Both the position numbers and the translations under genes were made by a program. Positions 22,200 through 36,493 of a stretch of 64,000 bases of DNA are shown piece after piece; the stretch's first letter is position 1; each line of letters begins with the position of its first letter. The stretch is from assembly GCA_003008705.1 (NCBI GenBank), contig PDUO01000021.1, positions 994,766 to 1,058,765 of the forward strand, in the 5' to 3' direction. A model generated the notes under the pieces. The model worked only from the letters and a program-made list of their open reading frames with translations. It was not told the origin of the DNA and ran no database searches. This stretch comes from Pezicula radicicola. Its lineage: Eukaryota > Ascomycota > Leotiomycetes > Helotiales > Dermateaceae.

Positions 22200-25045
22200 T
22201 ACTATAAATAATACTATTTACTTACTAAGTAAATTTATCTAGCTATAAAATAGCTTCTTTATCTACTATTTCCTTTAAAGGAAATAAGCTACTAGGCTAC
22301 TCTAATTATATAAAGTAGTTAATAAATATAGACTTATTCCTTAAAATAAACAACTTTATACCTTATATAGATAGCTCTAAAATAGCTTCTAATAAGTACT
22401 TATACTATAATTCTAAAGAAGAACTATATAGTAGAGAACTAGCTATAAAATATATAGAAAAAGAGATTAAATTTAATAGGAATAATACTAAGGTATTAGG
22501 TACTTTATAATCTATAATAACTCTAGATATTACTAAAAGATTTAAAAATAAACTAAGTACTAGTAAATTTTATAAGGCTATTAAAACTACCTTTAATAAA
22601 ACTAGTATAAAACTAATAGGTAAATATTTTAATAAGCTTATAGAAGCTAACTATAGGTCCTATTCTAATATAAACGAATATACTAGTATTATATAATTAT
22701 CTAGTCTTTATTTAAAAGACTTAGGATATAAACTAAATAATATATTTATAGTTTAGATTCTATTTAAAGGATTAATTAGTCCTTTTAACTCCTTTACCTC
22801 TAGAAAATTTAAAGAACTAGATAAAGAACTAAAGATACTTAATTTACTTAAGTTTATATTTAAATTAATTTTAGAAGAGACTAGAATAAAATCTAATATA
22901 GATTTAGAGACTAATAAAGCCTATAATAATAAAGGCTTCTTTTATATTAATAATAAAAAGAAAGGATATATAAAGGTTATATATTTTATTAAATACCTAG
23001 AATTAAAGACTAAAAATAAGTCTAATAATAATAAGACTAAGTTTAAGTCTAAGTCTAAAAATAAATCTAAATCTAAAGAAAATAAGGATAATACTAAGGA
23101 TAAAAATAAAGAAGCTACTAAAGAGCCTTCTAATAAAATTATTATATCTACTTTTAGTAATAATTCTAATATTAATAATTTAGATCCTATAAACCTTAGT
23201 AGTTATACTACTATTATAGANACTAATATTAATAAAAAATATAAATATTTAGATAATAAGATTATATTAGACTCTAGAGCTATATAGTACTATACTCCTA
23301 ATAGAGATTAGTTTATAGACTTAGTAGAAGTTAATAATAAGTCTATTACTATAGCTAATAGTATTAAAATACCTATTAAAGCTATAAGTAAAATACCTAT
23401 TATAGTAGATAATAAAGAACTAGTAATAACTAATATAAACTATATTCTTAATTTAAAATCTATTTTAATAAGCCCTAAGGAACTAACTAATAAAAGTTAG
23501 ACTATTTTATTTAAAGGAAATAGTATTATATTAAAATATAAGTCTAAAACTAAGATAAAAGTAATATAGTAAAGTAATACTTACTATTTAAATATTCTAA
23601 ATAATTTTATTAAATTAGAACCTATTATATATAGGGTTAATAGTCTATTTAATATAGAAAGTACTATAATAGAAAATAGTCTAAATATATTATATAAATA
23701 CTTAGGGTACTTAAATAAGGATTATTTATATAAAACTATAGACTATATAAATAGTCTTAATTTAGATTTATATAAGAATAAGTAATTAATTAATTATAAT
23801 CCTTACTACTATAGAAAATTTAAAGAAATAATTAGTAGAAAGCCTCTAAAGGTCCCTAAAGATATACTTACTTTCTTTAATTTAGATATATTAGACCTTA
23901 TTAAAATTAAAGGCTTAAAAAAAGAAAAGTATATATAGACTTTTACTTATAGAAAGACTAGAGTTATATAGATTTATTCTATTATATTTAAGTTAAAAGT
24001 TATAAATAATATTATAAGTTTTTATATACTAATAACTATATAATTTAAAATTAGTATAAAAGACTTTAGACTAGATAATATAACTAAATTTAAATTATTA
24101 AAAGCTAAGTAATACTTTAATAATTAAGGTATTATAATTAAATATACTAGTCCTTATACCTCTATATAGAATAGTATAAGTAAAAGACTAAATCTATTTA
24201 TTATAGAAAGGATTATAGCCTTTTATAAATAAATATATATCCCTCTAAAACTATAGTCCTATATAGTATAATCTATAATATATATATAAAATTATACTTA
24301 TAATTCTATTATAAATAGATCTCCTTATAAAGCTATTATAAATACTAAACCTAATATAAATTATATAAGAATATTAGGATCTCTTACTTATACTTTATAA
24401 TATAAGAAAACCCCTCCTAGGTCTAAAGGAGGTAAATTAACTAATAAAGCTAATAAAGATATTTTAGTAAGCTTTAAGTCTTCTAATAATTATCTAGTCT
24501 ATATTCCTACTTTAAATAAAGTTATAAGTATTAGAGATATAGTAATAAAAGAAGATTTAATCTATAAAGATAATTTTAATATAAATTAAAATAACTATTT
24601 TATTCCTTCTATTATAGATAATATAGATAACTCTATAAGTCTATTTATTACTATTAATACTAATAATATAGAAGAAGAAGAAGAAGAAAAAAGTTAAGAA
24701 CTAAGTAAAGATAAATTAGTCTAAACTTTATTACCTTCTCTAGTACTAGCGGCTACTCCTAGGAGACTAAATAGATCTATTATAGATAATAAATATAGTC
24801 TAGATGAATTAGACCCTAAATATATCTCTATATCTAAAAAATTAAATACTAATTTATAGGGCGTAAATATACTAAAGAGCCCTAAAGCTATAAAAGGCCT
24901 AAGTAAAGTCGGAAACTTCCTATATAGGCTAGCTTTAATAACTTATTTGGTATCTTTAAATAGAGGGAATAATAATTTTAATAACTTTTATAATATACTA
25001 GTTTATAATACTATTTTAAAGTCTAAAAAGGAAGATTTAAATTAT
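22200..25045 (+). pseudogene. RIP-inactivated Ty1/copia retrotransposon gag-pol (gag to integrase)
   Basis: One reading frame (codons at 22235, 22559, 23270, 24140) persists for about 2.8 kb with no frameshift; it is interrupted only by TAA/TAG. Order of domains: gag of the UBN2 type (NEYTS, LKDLGYKLNNIF and LFKGL at about 22640-22790), a Lys/Asn/Ser-rich tail (22980-23110), protease remnant LDSRAI-stop (ancestrally a D-S-G/T-A site, 23267-23287), GAG-pre-integrase (LYKYLGYLNKDYL, about 23689-23735, His/Trp codons turned to Tyr and similar), and integrase core with KYTSPYTSI followed by NSISKRLN near 24140-24200. Cys codons TGY appear as TAY (Tyr). No reverse transcriptase or RNase H follows: the element ends at the unmutated island near 25045. 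Autonomous activity is impossible. Confidence 0.85.
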
Positions 25046-25320
25046 AATCGCGAGTATAGTATTAGCCCCCCCGAGTTTAGTGGCCGCCGGATCGGGCAAG
25101 GTGTATACACGGGCCCGCCGCTACTTTCAACATCTATAAAAGTTATACTCCCCCCGCTACTCGATTATCTTCGTCTTCAATCCTCTTCTAATACTTACTC
25201 ACTCGCTCGATCACAAGGTCTCTTTATACTATCTATCCCTCTCTACTTAGACCTACACCGAATACATCCCTTCGTCGGCCTCGTCACAGCTGAAGACGCC
25301 AACAACAACTAGTTTGAAGC
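25045..25320 (+). mobile_element. Unmutated LTR-like island inside the RIP block
   Basis: About 275 bp of GC-balanced sequence with normal CpG, CpA and TpG, between an exhaustively mutated copia fossil and moderately mutated DNA. It has a TATA-like TCTATAAAAG at about 25114-25123, then a C/T-rich stretch (25140-25250), like the U3-R-U5 order of a retrotransposon LTR. It begins with GC-rich words (CCGCCGGATCGGG, GGGCCCGCC). I could not define exact LTR ends or find a second copy in the window. An open frame crossing 24947-25312 fuses copia remnant and island and is not a gene. Confidence 0.5.
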
Positions 25321-25329
25321 TAGAACCCT

Positions 25330-26100
25330 TAATCTCCTAGCCTAGCTTCGATCCTATTGAGTTCTACGACGGCGATCATTCCTTAGAATCATGTTATATT
25401 GGCCGAGATATAAGTATAAGTAAGGTACTACTCTCTATACTTGTCGTTACACTACTATAAACCTTACTATAATCCTCATAGGTAATTATAATAATATAGG
25501 CTCTACCTTGGAAGTACCCTCTATATACTATAACCTAACCAATCGAGAAAATACCTTGTGACGATATAACTAGCTTCTACCTAACTACGTTATAGATTAT
25601 ATATATATCGGCGGCTTTTTAGTTAGCTTTCCTACGTGATTAGGCTCCTATAGGAATTATAGGCCTTGAACTAGGCTAGTTTACAATAAGAAGGGCCGAT
25701 GTCTTCCTACGTACCTATAATAGATTATAAATTAGGATCATCAGCGGCTCCTATAAGCATCCTTCAGACTAAGTATAAAACAATACCAGCGAGAAGAATA
25801 GGGATTAGTAGGAAGGGAAACTTGGGAGATTACCTAGGTAGTTAGATTATATAACCTAGGAAGAAGCTCCGTCGGGAGCTATTATATAATAGAAAGGATA
25901 GGTTAGACAATTGAGGGTTACGAGGATCCCTACTATAGCCTACTACTACTGGTAAAATAGTATATTCCACTATCAGAGTGGATATAAGATAATCTATACT
26001 ATATAAGTCTTACTCCCATGAAGGGAAGGTTATTTAGACTTAGCTATATAAAGATAGATATAGGTAGACTAGATAGATAGATAGGGGATTAGATTTATAG
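25330..26100 (+). pseudogene. Fossil reading frame next to the LTR-like island, family unknown
   Basis: The frame starting TTCGATCCTATTGAG at about 25348 stays in register for at least 600 bp with only TAA/TAG interruptions (ancestral CAA/CAG/TGG). It encodes segments such as FDPIEFYDGDHS and IRRADVFLRTYN. Position just downstream of an LTR-like sequence suggests a retrotransposon gag, but no motif confirms it. Mutation is milder here than in the copia fossil: some CpG, CpA and TpG remain. Confidence 0.45.
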
Positions 26101-27769
26101 TAGGATTAGTTGATCACAGCTCCCTTTCTTGATCTTTGATATAAATAAGGGATACTGGATTAGTAGGTACTAGTAAGGTTATATAAAGAGTAGGGTCCTA
26201 GCTCAATGATCTAGCTATAATTATAGTAAAGTAATACTTGAAGGGAGGATAGGAGTACTTACTATATCTATACAAGGTATTCTACTACGAGAAGAGGGGA
26301 GTCTATTACGTACGCCCATCTATATAAATGAGTAATTAGGATAGCTATATATATAAAACCCCTTAGTTCACTAATAGACTTAGTACTCTAGTGAATATAT
26401 ATCTCTATAGAGGGCTTGGAGGGCTAATAATTTATATATACTCCTATCTTAATCGATCTACTAGTTGGTATAGTAATATCACGATAACTAGGAGTAGTAA
26501 AGTAGATATATAGGTATTTAGGCTGAGATTTACTAAATTCCTATAAGGAGGTACTTACTACCTAGTATAAAACTACTCTATCCTACTTACAGGAAAATCC
26601 AACTATCTCAGACTTCTCTTATTTATATTTCTTATTTTACGATAGCTACTATTGTAATAAACTCTATCTAGTTCTATCGCCCCCCTTTAGATATATTAAT
26701 TTATACTAATTAGCTATATAAATACTACTAGTAATCTAAGTCTATAACTATAGTAACTTTTATCTATTCTATAGTAGAAGTATAAGGTATATAAGAATAT
26801 ACACTATAGAGAGATTTTCTAATCTAGCTTAAATTAGATTATAATTATAGCTTTACCTAGAGTAATAATAAATTAAATAATAATTACCTCCTATCTCTTG
26901 AGGAGGTCTTTTAAACTCACTTCCTTACAAAAGCCTTAGTAAAGCCTTTCGAACTCGAGTATAACTAAGAGTATATCGAAAAGCCTACTTCTAATATAAC
27001 TAGTATATATATTAATTATATAAAACTAGGGTTAGGGGATTATCTAGGTAGAAGTCAAGGTAGGTATATTAGTTCTCTAATATAGTAAGTAGCTACTAAA
27101 TAATCTATAGACTAACTAGTGATTATTAAAGATAATAAGTTAGATAGTATAGATACTAAGATTAAGACTAAGACTATTACTAGTACTAATATTAAATCTA
27201 GTAGTAGTCCTGAATAAGATATAACTATATATAGAATCGGTTTAGTATAAGATCCTATCTCTGAGTTAAGTATATTAGTTAATCTATCCGCTCCGAATAT
27301 ATAGTATAATATAAAGGATAGTTACTATATTAATAAGAATAAACTTTTACTAGATTCTAAGCTAGAGGAGCTTTCCTACTACCTTACTCGTCTAGTATAT
27401 AATAACTAGCCCTCTCTCTATTACTACCCTTGATTATTTATAGATAAGATTGATTAATATAAAAGTAATAGAATTACCCAATCTTTATTAACGGAGTCTA
27501 TAGCTTATACTAGACCTAAGCTAGTTAATTAGGATAGTAATAGATAGAATAATATTATAGTTACTAAACTAATAAAGGAAGTAGACCTATTTTATAAGGA
27601 CCGAGATATATTATTAGTAGCTAGTCTATTATACTCTCTATATTCTCCTCGATACTCGATTAAGCTATTACTATACCTGAATAATTACTAAAGCTAGAGT
27701 AATATCACTTATAGAAGGTTAGAAAAGTAATAAGATACTTCTTAACCTAATACCTATACCCCGGATATT

Positions 27770-28010
27770 AATAAGAAGGAGCTAAGGGAGAAGTAGTAGG
27801 AGGAGGAAGAAGAAATAATAGTAGTAGTAGAGGGAAGAAAGGTATAACAAGAGTAGTAGTAAGAAGAGGAGGATAAGCTAGTAATAGAAGAGCTACTAAA
27901 GGGGGAGAGAGTAGATACTATCGATAATTCCGAGGATAAGGATTATAGTTATAATACTAATAAGGGTAATAAGGAGGATAAGAACTTTTAATCTATAAAA
28001 TAATAGAAGC
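27770..28010 (+). pseudogene. Fossil frame encoding a Glu/Gln-rich acidic segment
   Basis: Repeated GAG/GAA with TAG/TAA (ancestral CAG/CAA) gives an acidic, probably coiled segment (EEEEE, then KGERVDTIDNSEDKD), without frameshift. It may belong to the same unidentified element as the frame at 25330. No family assignment. Confidence 0.4.
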
Positions 28011-31000
28011 TATCTTTAGTATTTATAAAAGAGGTTCTAAAGCCTAGTTATAAGTATAACTTAAAGTTTAATATTAGATAGTCTTATTACTTTATATTAT
28101 TAATATTTATATAAATCAAGATAGATAATAGATAGCCTTAGACCAAGGATCTAAGATTTAGAGATAACCAATAATATAATACTTTATTACCTTCTCGAAG
28201 TCCCTTTACTATAGTAGAGTCGGTACTAGCTACTGAGTACAAGGAGTAGCCCCTCTATAGCTTCCTTAAATATACCTAGATCGGAAATATAATATTATTT
28301 AATCTAGAGTTCTATCTAGTCTATATCCCTGAGTAACTCGAGCTATTAGATCCTTCTAAAGTATTATATAGTAGTATTAAAATATTAGTATAGTATTAGA
28401 CCTCTTATAGTACTATTATATATTCTAAGATATACTATATTAAATTAAGGTATCTAATAAAGTATATTCTATAGATAGAAGAAGAGGATAAGACTTTAGT
28501 GAAGATAAAGGAGGATAGTTATTTATAGGAAGAGATCTTTGATATACTACCCTCCTATACCCCGGGGGTAATCCAAGTTTACTACTATATAAAGTTGAGT
28601 AATAGTTACTCAAGACCAAGGAAATATCAATGATTATAGTAGTTCTATTAGATATAGAGTTAATGTTTCTAAAGTAGTTAGGAAAATATATAAGTTTTAT
28701 ATCTAAGTAATAACTATAAGGGATTATAATCTCTACTATATAATTCTCTATACTCTACTTACTTTATTATTTACCTAGCTCTTGATTTATATAAACCTTA
28801 TAGTAACTAGATATATTATATCTAGTTTAAGGATATACTTATCTCTAGTATAACTATAAAAAACTAGTTATTTTAAGTATACTAAAATAATTATTAAATA
28901 ATCTAATTACTAACCTAAATAATAATAGTAATATAGTTATAGATATAAGTCTTTTAATTATATTTATTAGTTTCTAAACCTTATTCCTTGATCTATTAGA
29001 AATATTATATAAGTAATAACTATTATATCTCTAACTCTACTTATTATTCTCTATCTAATATTCTCTAACCTAAGGCCCTCTAAGATATACTCTTATAAAA
29101 GTTATAAAATCTTATTTCAAGCCCTCTCTTCGACGCTAGTATTAGAGGTAATATATCTCTCTTATAGGTTAAGCTATAAAGAGTATTAATAGTATTTATA
29201 GTTATAAGAGTATAATCTACTTTCAAGGTTTAAAAATTAGCTAGATACTAATCTACTTATAATATACCTTTCTAGACTCTAATAGATATCTAGACTCTAA
29301 TTAATAAATACTATATATATTAAGCCCTATAAATTATTATCTCTATACTACTATTTCCTATATTTAAAGATATATTTAAGTATCTTTCTACCCTTCTAAC
29401 TCTCTTATTATAAGAAGTATAAGTTATTATACAGAGGGTAATATAAAGGTCTTACTATAGGTTGAAGTAAGAATTAGTACCTAGACTCTACTCTTATATA
29501 TTACTTAATCAAGAAGATAAAAGTTATTTTAACTTCTTAATATCTTTAGAATAACCTCTACTATACTTAGATTAACTAAATTCAACTATAATCATAGAAT
29601 CAATAGAGACTAGTACCCTAGTATACTAGAGAAATAGTTTATATACTAGTAGAAAGTAATATACTATACTATTAGATAATTATAAAGATAGATTCAAGGA
29701 TAGTATAAATATAGTAAGTATAGAAGTTAATAGAGTCCCTTTTATATATATATAAAGAAAGTACTCTGAAATAGATAGTATATTATCTAAAAGTTAATCT
29801 AGATAGTTAAATATTCGAATTATAATAAGTCTACTATAAGTTTACCCTCTACTCTATATATTACTATATATATACTATAGATTACTCTCCCTCTCTACCT
29901 CGATTATAAGGATACTTAGTAATATAGAATTATATACTAATTATATAATATACTTAAATTAACTAAAATATATTACTTAAAGACTAGTAGAGAATAACCT
30001 TATATTTAGTATTAATAGAAAATATTAGATTACTACTAAGGTAGAGGAATTATACCTATAGGTTATATCCTCTATACTTAGTATTAAAAGCTATAGTTAT
30101 ACTAAGACAGGGAGTAGATTAATTACTACTTATCTATATAGTAGAAAGAAGGTTAGTATAGTCTCTAGAATTTAGAATACTATTATTACCTAAACTTAGT
30201 TTAAATCTACCTAGAATATAACTATCCTTAATATATAAGGTACTTTAGTATATTATTAACTCGGAGTAGCTTATACTATCTACCTTATTAACTAGTATAT
30301 AAAACTTTTACTTTATAACTAAGTCCTAGTAGGGGATAATATTTTAAAATCTTAGATCCTTAGAAGAGCTTATAAGTTTATTATTTATAATATCTTTAAT
30401 AGAGTAGTAGGAAACTAGATAGTAAGAGATACTACTAACTATAATACTAATAGACTTCTTAATAAGACCCTTGTCCTTAAAGCTATATAAATTAACCAAG
30501 GACTTAACTAAAGACTATTTAAGCTTTTTAGTAATTATATTTAAGTCTATCTTACTAAAAGTAGATATAATAATAATAGTATTATAGTTAGTAGTTCTAC
30601 TTAAACTAGTATAATAATCTATTATTTTATTAATACTATAGGATCTTTTATTCTACTTTCTTACTTACTTCTTCTTACTAGGAGGAAATAGTTACTTAAG
30701 TTAATAGTAGATAAGGAAGTTATCTAGAATCTAGTTAGAACTCTATAAGATACTATCAGACTATTGTTTAATACTAAAGGAGTATTCTTTATAGATAAAG
30801 ATATTTCTAGACTTTATTAGGTCTAGAAGTTTATAACTAAATAACTAATAGATAATATAATTTAAGTTACTAGAGAGATAGACTTCGAAGAGGATAAGAG
30901 TATCTTAAGTAGTTATAATATAATCTTAAAAGGTTAGTAAAAGAGATAGTAAATCTATAGTTATAATCTAACTAAACTTAATCTTAGTTATATACTTTTA

Positions 31001-34000
31001 AGTTAAGAGATATATTAATAAAGTAATTATTATTAATATTAACTTATAGGGTATTCCTATCCTTTCTATATAGATATATATTAGAGTATATAGGAAATAT
31101 AATTAATATATTATTAGAAATATAGATAATAAGATAAGACTTAGAGCCCTAGAATACTTATAATTCTATATTTAGATAAACTTAATTTATAAGATAAATA
31201 AGAAGTAGGAACCTACCCCTAGTCTTATAGATACTTATATTATTAAAGCCTTAAGTTATATTTAGTTTTATAAAAAGTAGAATAGATACTTTAAGTATTA
31301 TTTAGTTAGATACCTCTTATCTTATACTATAAGGGGAAATTAAAGACTTATTAATAAAAGTCTAATATTACCCTTAATATAAGTTTTTAAAATATTAAAG
31401 AGATATTATATAACTATACTAATATTACTAGTATTATATTAATTTAGAAATTATTCTAATCCTATTATCTAGGCTTACTTATTATAATTTCTTATAGAAT
31501 CCTCTAGTTATCTAATAATAATACTATTCTAAACTATTTATATTACTAATAATAAGTATTATAGATTATATCTACCCTCCTCCTCTCTAACTACTAGCTC
31601 TAGGAACTCTCTTAGTCTATCTTAATTATTATTAATAATATTATCTTATCTAGTAGAGACTTATAGTTCAATAGTATTATTAAGTTACTTCTAGTATAAC
31701 TCTCTAATATACTTCTTATATTTACCCCTAAATATAATCTTAAAACTATATATACTATATTTTACTTTCTCTTATCTAGTTATCTCTTTATAGACCTTCT
31801 CTCTACTAATTTACCTCTTAATCTAGCCCCTCTCTCTTCTACCCTTTTTTACTTTCTCCTATTATATAAGTTTTATTTTAGTAAATATATTTTTAAACTT
31901 CTTATTATTACTATTATAGATACTATCTTTATTTCTATTAAACTTATTCTAGCTAGCTTATAGAACCTCTATCCTTAAATAGGTATCTAATTTAATAGAT
32001 ATTCCTATATATTTACTCTTCTCTATATATTCTCTTCTACTTTCTTAACTTAATTTTATAAGCTTCTAACTCTCTGAGCCTTTCTTTATTATATCTATAG
32101 ACGACTATTTATATAATTAATATTATAGTAGTTTAAGATAAGAGAGTATTATTAATTACTACTATAGATATTAGAGGAGTAATTAAGAGATAGATAGACT
32201 TCTAAGGAACTCTTTTAATATTATCTTACTATATATCTTTTAATAGATACTTAACTACTTCTAAAAGTAAAGTAATAAGCTAATAAATAGTATAGGTAAA
32301 GCCTTTATACTATAATCTCTAATATTAATAAATCTTAGTATTTCTAGATCTTAAAGAGTTTATACTATAGAAGTACTTATAGAGTTTAATTAGTTTATAT
32401 ATAAAGATAAGGAAGAAGAATTTAATATATAGAATAGTAAAGAGGAGACTAGTAATAAGTATAAAGCTAACTAGGATAGTAAAAATATCTCTTAGAGTAA
32501 TAAATATACCTTAATAGATAATAGAAATTCCTTCAAGGATACTAAAGAACCCTTTATAGATAAGATAAAAGGGCTATTAAGAAACAGGGCTAATACTTAA
32601 TATAGCTAAGATTAATTACTAATTTAATTATAGGTTTAAGACTATAATTTAAGAGAGTAAAGGAGTTATACTAAGTTTAAGATTACTTTATTTATTTATA
32701 GATCTTATCTTACTTTAAGTATTTATTCTTATTTTAGTTATCTTAACTTAACTTAACTTAGTAAATAGTCTATATTTATATAGAGTATTAATAAGACTAG
32801 CTCTAAAGGTATATATTAAAGGATTAAATAACTAAAATTTAACTAGTACTAATCTAAGTAAATTATCTAATCCTATTATTCTAATAGTTAGAAAACTTAT
32901 ACTATATACTCTAAAGTATCTAAAAACCTAGATAGAAAGGTATTAATACCCTTTCTAATAGTCTAGTAAATTAATAAAATTAAGATTTAATCCTTCTAGC
33001 TTTACCTCTATATATATATAGACGGAGGTATTACTAATATAATAGAGGATCCTTATATTAAGGACTAATCCTTAAAGTTAAATTCTTTATCTAATTTATT
33101 AGAAATAGATAATAAGTTACTAGCTTTCTACTTTAGTACTTAAAGGACCTAGAAGTAAATAGTATATATACTTATTATAATAAAATAGATCTATATATAA
33201 TATAAGTATAGAACGAAATTTAAAGTATCTAGTAACTAACCTAAGTAGGGATAATTATTCTATTAGGAACTCTACTAATAGAACCTAAAATTAAGAATAT
33301 ATTAGTAAAAATAAGAACTAAAAGGTATAATACTATATTAGCTAAGAGAAACTATCTAGTAAAGCTACTACCATTGATACTTAACTTATAAATAATACTA
33401 GTAAAGATATATATATATCTAGTTCTAAGAATAAGATATACTTTATAATTTATAGAGAGTTAGATTTCTAAGCTTAAGGAGAGTTTATTACTTTATATTA
33501 TTAATCTATCTATACTTTTAACTACTAATTATAGATACTAGAACTAATTAGATTTATACTAAAGGGAAAGTCTAATTATAATAAGATAAGTTAGACCTAT
33601 TATTCTAATACTAATCTTTTAGATAATTAGATTAAATTTTATATATAGATACTATATAAAGCTACTCTACTAGAACTTAGTAAAGGCTCTATAGAGTTTA
33701 TTATAAATTATACCTTATAGATTACTAATAAACTATAATTCACTAGTAGTAAAATACTATAAGTATTATAATACTTACTATTATCTAATTAATTAATAAG
33801 AGTAATAGATAGTCCAAGGGTTATATATACTATTAATCTACTTTAAGTAAGCTACTCCTAAAGTACTAGTAGAAACTAAGATAAAGGTTATATATATCTA
33901 AAATAACTAGAGTCTATAATTTATAAATAGATACTATCTACTAAGTCTAATAAGAGTAACTATAATAGTAATTATAGATAAAGAAACTAAGGCTATAAAG

Positions 34001-34110
34001 GAGATAGAGTTCTCTAATAATAAGGGGGAAGCTTAGAATAGCTAAGAAGATATTTAAATATATATTATAAGAAATAAGTAATAGATACTATAATTAATAA
34101 AGAAGAAAAT

Positions 34111-34180
34111 AAAGTAGATAATAGAGGAGTAGTTAAGAATAAAGTAAAGTAGATAGTAGAGGACTAGTTAGGAATAAAGT
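34111..34180. repeat. Tandem duplication, 35 bp unit
   Basis: AAAGTAGATA starts at 34111 and again at 34146; the two 35 bp units differ by transitions plus one G/C difference, and a partial third unit (AAAGTAAAG) follows near 34178. Confidence 0.6.
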
Positions 34181-36493
34181 AAAGAGGGTATATACTAGTT
34201 ACCTTATTATATAGCTTCTTATATATTAAACTAGAACTCTATATTTCAAGTAGAGATATAATTAAGATCTATAGATATATAGTTATTAGAACTATTACCC
34301 GATTAATTAAATTATTTATACTAGATAAGAAAAGATAACTAGTATAGTTATCTTCTAGCTTATATTTAGTAACTATTCTCTAGTATCTATAAAGAGATAT
34401 AGGATTAAAAAACTACTCTTAATCCCTATAGAAATATTTATAGATAGAATATAGTATAGAGTAAAAATAAACTACTTATAATCTTTCTAATATATAAATC
34501 AATACTAAGATATATAAAGGATTATAATTAATAATCTATAATTTCTAGATTAGAAGTCCTATTATTAGATAAGGTATTATTATAGTTAGGTAAAGTAGTT
34601 CAAGTACTTATAGTAGTATACTTTACTAAAAAGCTAATAGTAACTAGGGTTTTATCTTTACTTATTAATTTAAAACTATAGTCTACTTTCTCTTCTATAA
34701 ATTTAATATAGGAACTAACTTTATTTATAAAAGTTAATTATTACTTAACTAATTATACCCTCTTAGAGAGTTATATTAGAAATATTCTTATTAGTACCTT
34801 AAGTAAACTATTATCTAGTAATATTACTAAGTTAAAGGTATCTAATTATATTTTTTATAATATTAATTTTAAATCTTACTAACTTAGAAATAAGTACTAG
34901 AGGCTTACTTTAGAGAATTTTTTAAGTAAGGTACTATAGAAGATTATTAGTAGCTTATCCTATAAGTTTATAAGTCTATTATTTTTAATAGATACTAACT
35001 TATAAGCTTAAGTAACGCCTTATTAAAGCCTCCTATATTTAATTCTATAAATAATATCCTTTCCTTAAAGAGACTCTTATTATATAGTACTTTATAAGAC
35101 TCTCTTATTTTAAGTATTATATTATCTAATATATCTATATTAAACCTACTATTATTATATTATACCTTATCGAATATTACTACTTTAATTACTAGTCTAC
35201 CTAGTACTAAGCTTATCTAAGGCCCTCTAATTTTTATTACTTAACTCTAACCTATTATTAATACTTCTTTATTGAATTTAGAGAGTCTTATTATAAGCTA
35301 CTTTAAGAAGATTATTCTAGGTACTAATCTAGATTAAATATAACGTTTAGTTTAAATTATTTAAGACTTTATAAAAGTTAAAGCTCTTTCTTTAGAGTCT
35401 TATAAGATACTATAGTCCTCTAAGAGGAGGATATTTAAGGGTTTTAAATATAGACTAAAGAGATTTTATTATCTATAACAAGGCTACTAGAAGATTATAT
35501 AAGGTACTACTAAATATAATTATACTAATTATCTTATCTTTATATTTATAAATTATAATATTAATTATCTTTTATATATACTAAAAAACTTAAAAGATCT
35601 AAAACTTAGGTATAGTTAAAACTAAAAGACTATTACCTTCGAGAGGCTTACTAAAGTTTTTAATACCCTACTAGAAAGCTTAAAAAATAATTATAATAGA
35701 AGTAAGAACTATTTATATCTATTAGTTTAAGTAGGTCCAGGCTCTCTTCTTGAAATTAAATCTAATATAAACTTAAAGTAAGTTATTATCTACTCTATAC
35801 TATTATAGATAACTAATATTAAGTTTTTAATATAACTAGAAGATAAAAATAAATAAGGATAATATAAAATTAATCCTTTAGTATAGGGAAACCTAACTTC
35901 CTAAACTTAAGAAGTATATTATATTATTAAATAAAGTTACTATATATACTATTATCTATAATCTACTTATCTATAGATAGAGCTTCCTTAAACTTCTTTT
36001 AAGCTATAGTTTCTTAATAGAAGAAGTTAAAAAATACCTTGATATAAAATAACTTACTAATAATATATAAATATAGTATAGAGTATTTATAACCTAGTAC
36101 TCTAAAGTAAATATTAATAATATAAACTAGTCTTCTAAGAAGAGATACTATAATAGTATCAATAGTAAAGATATAAAGTATAGATAGATATTAAGCTACC
36201 CTTATAAATCCTATATATTAAATCTAACTTCTTTAAGCTTTAGTAAGAAGACTACTAAGACCTATTTACCTCTTAGTTATATTAGTATTAAAAACTAGTA
36301 TTTATATAGTTATAGTCTAATCTCTATAGGCTTAAACCCTTTAAGGGAAGTTATATTCAATGAATTTAGATAAACTACTATAACTAAAGCTTCTATTACT
36401 AATATTCTTAATAGTACTACTCTATTAATTATTATAAGTTAGTTTAAAAACTTTTATATACTAGGTTTAAACTAGAAAATAATAACCTTAAGG

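Noticed and set aside
24947..25312. 121-codon ATG frame as a gene
   Set aside because: It fuses the copia fossil's last codons with the unmutated island in the same frame; no domain, and its ATG is a chance survivor.
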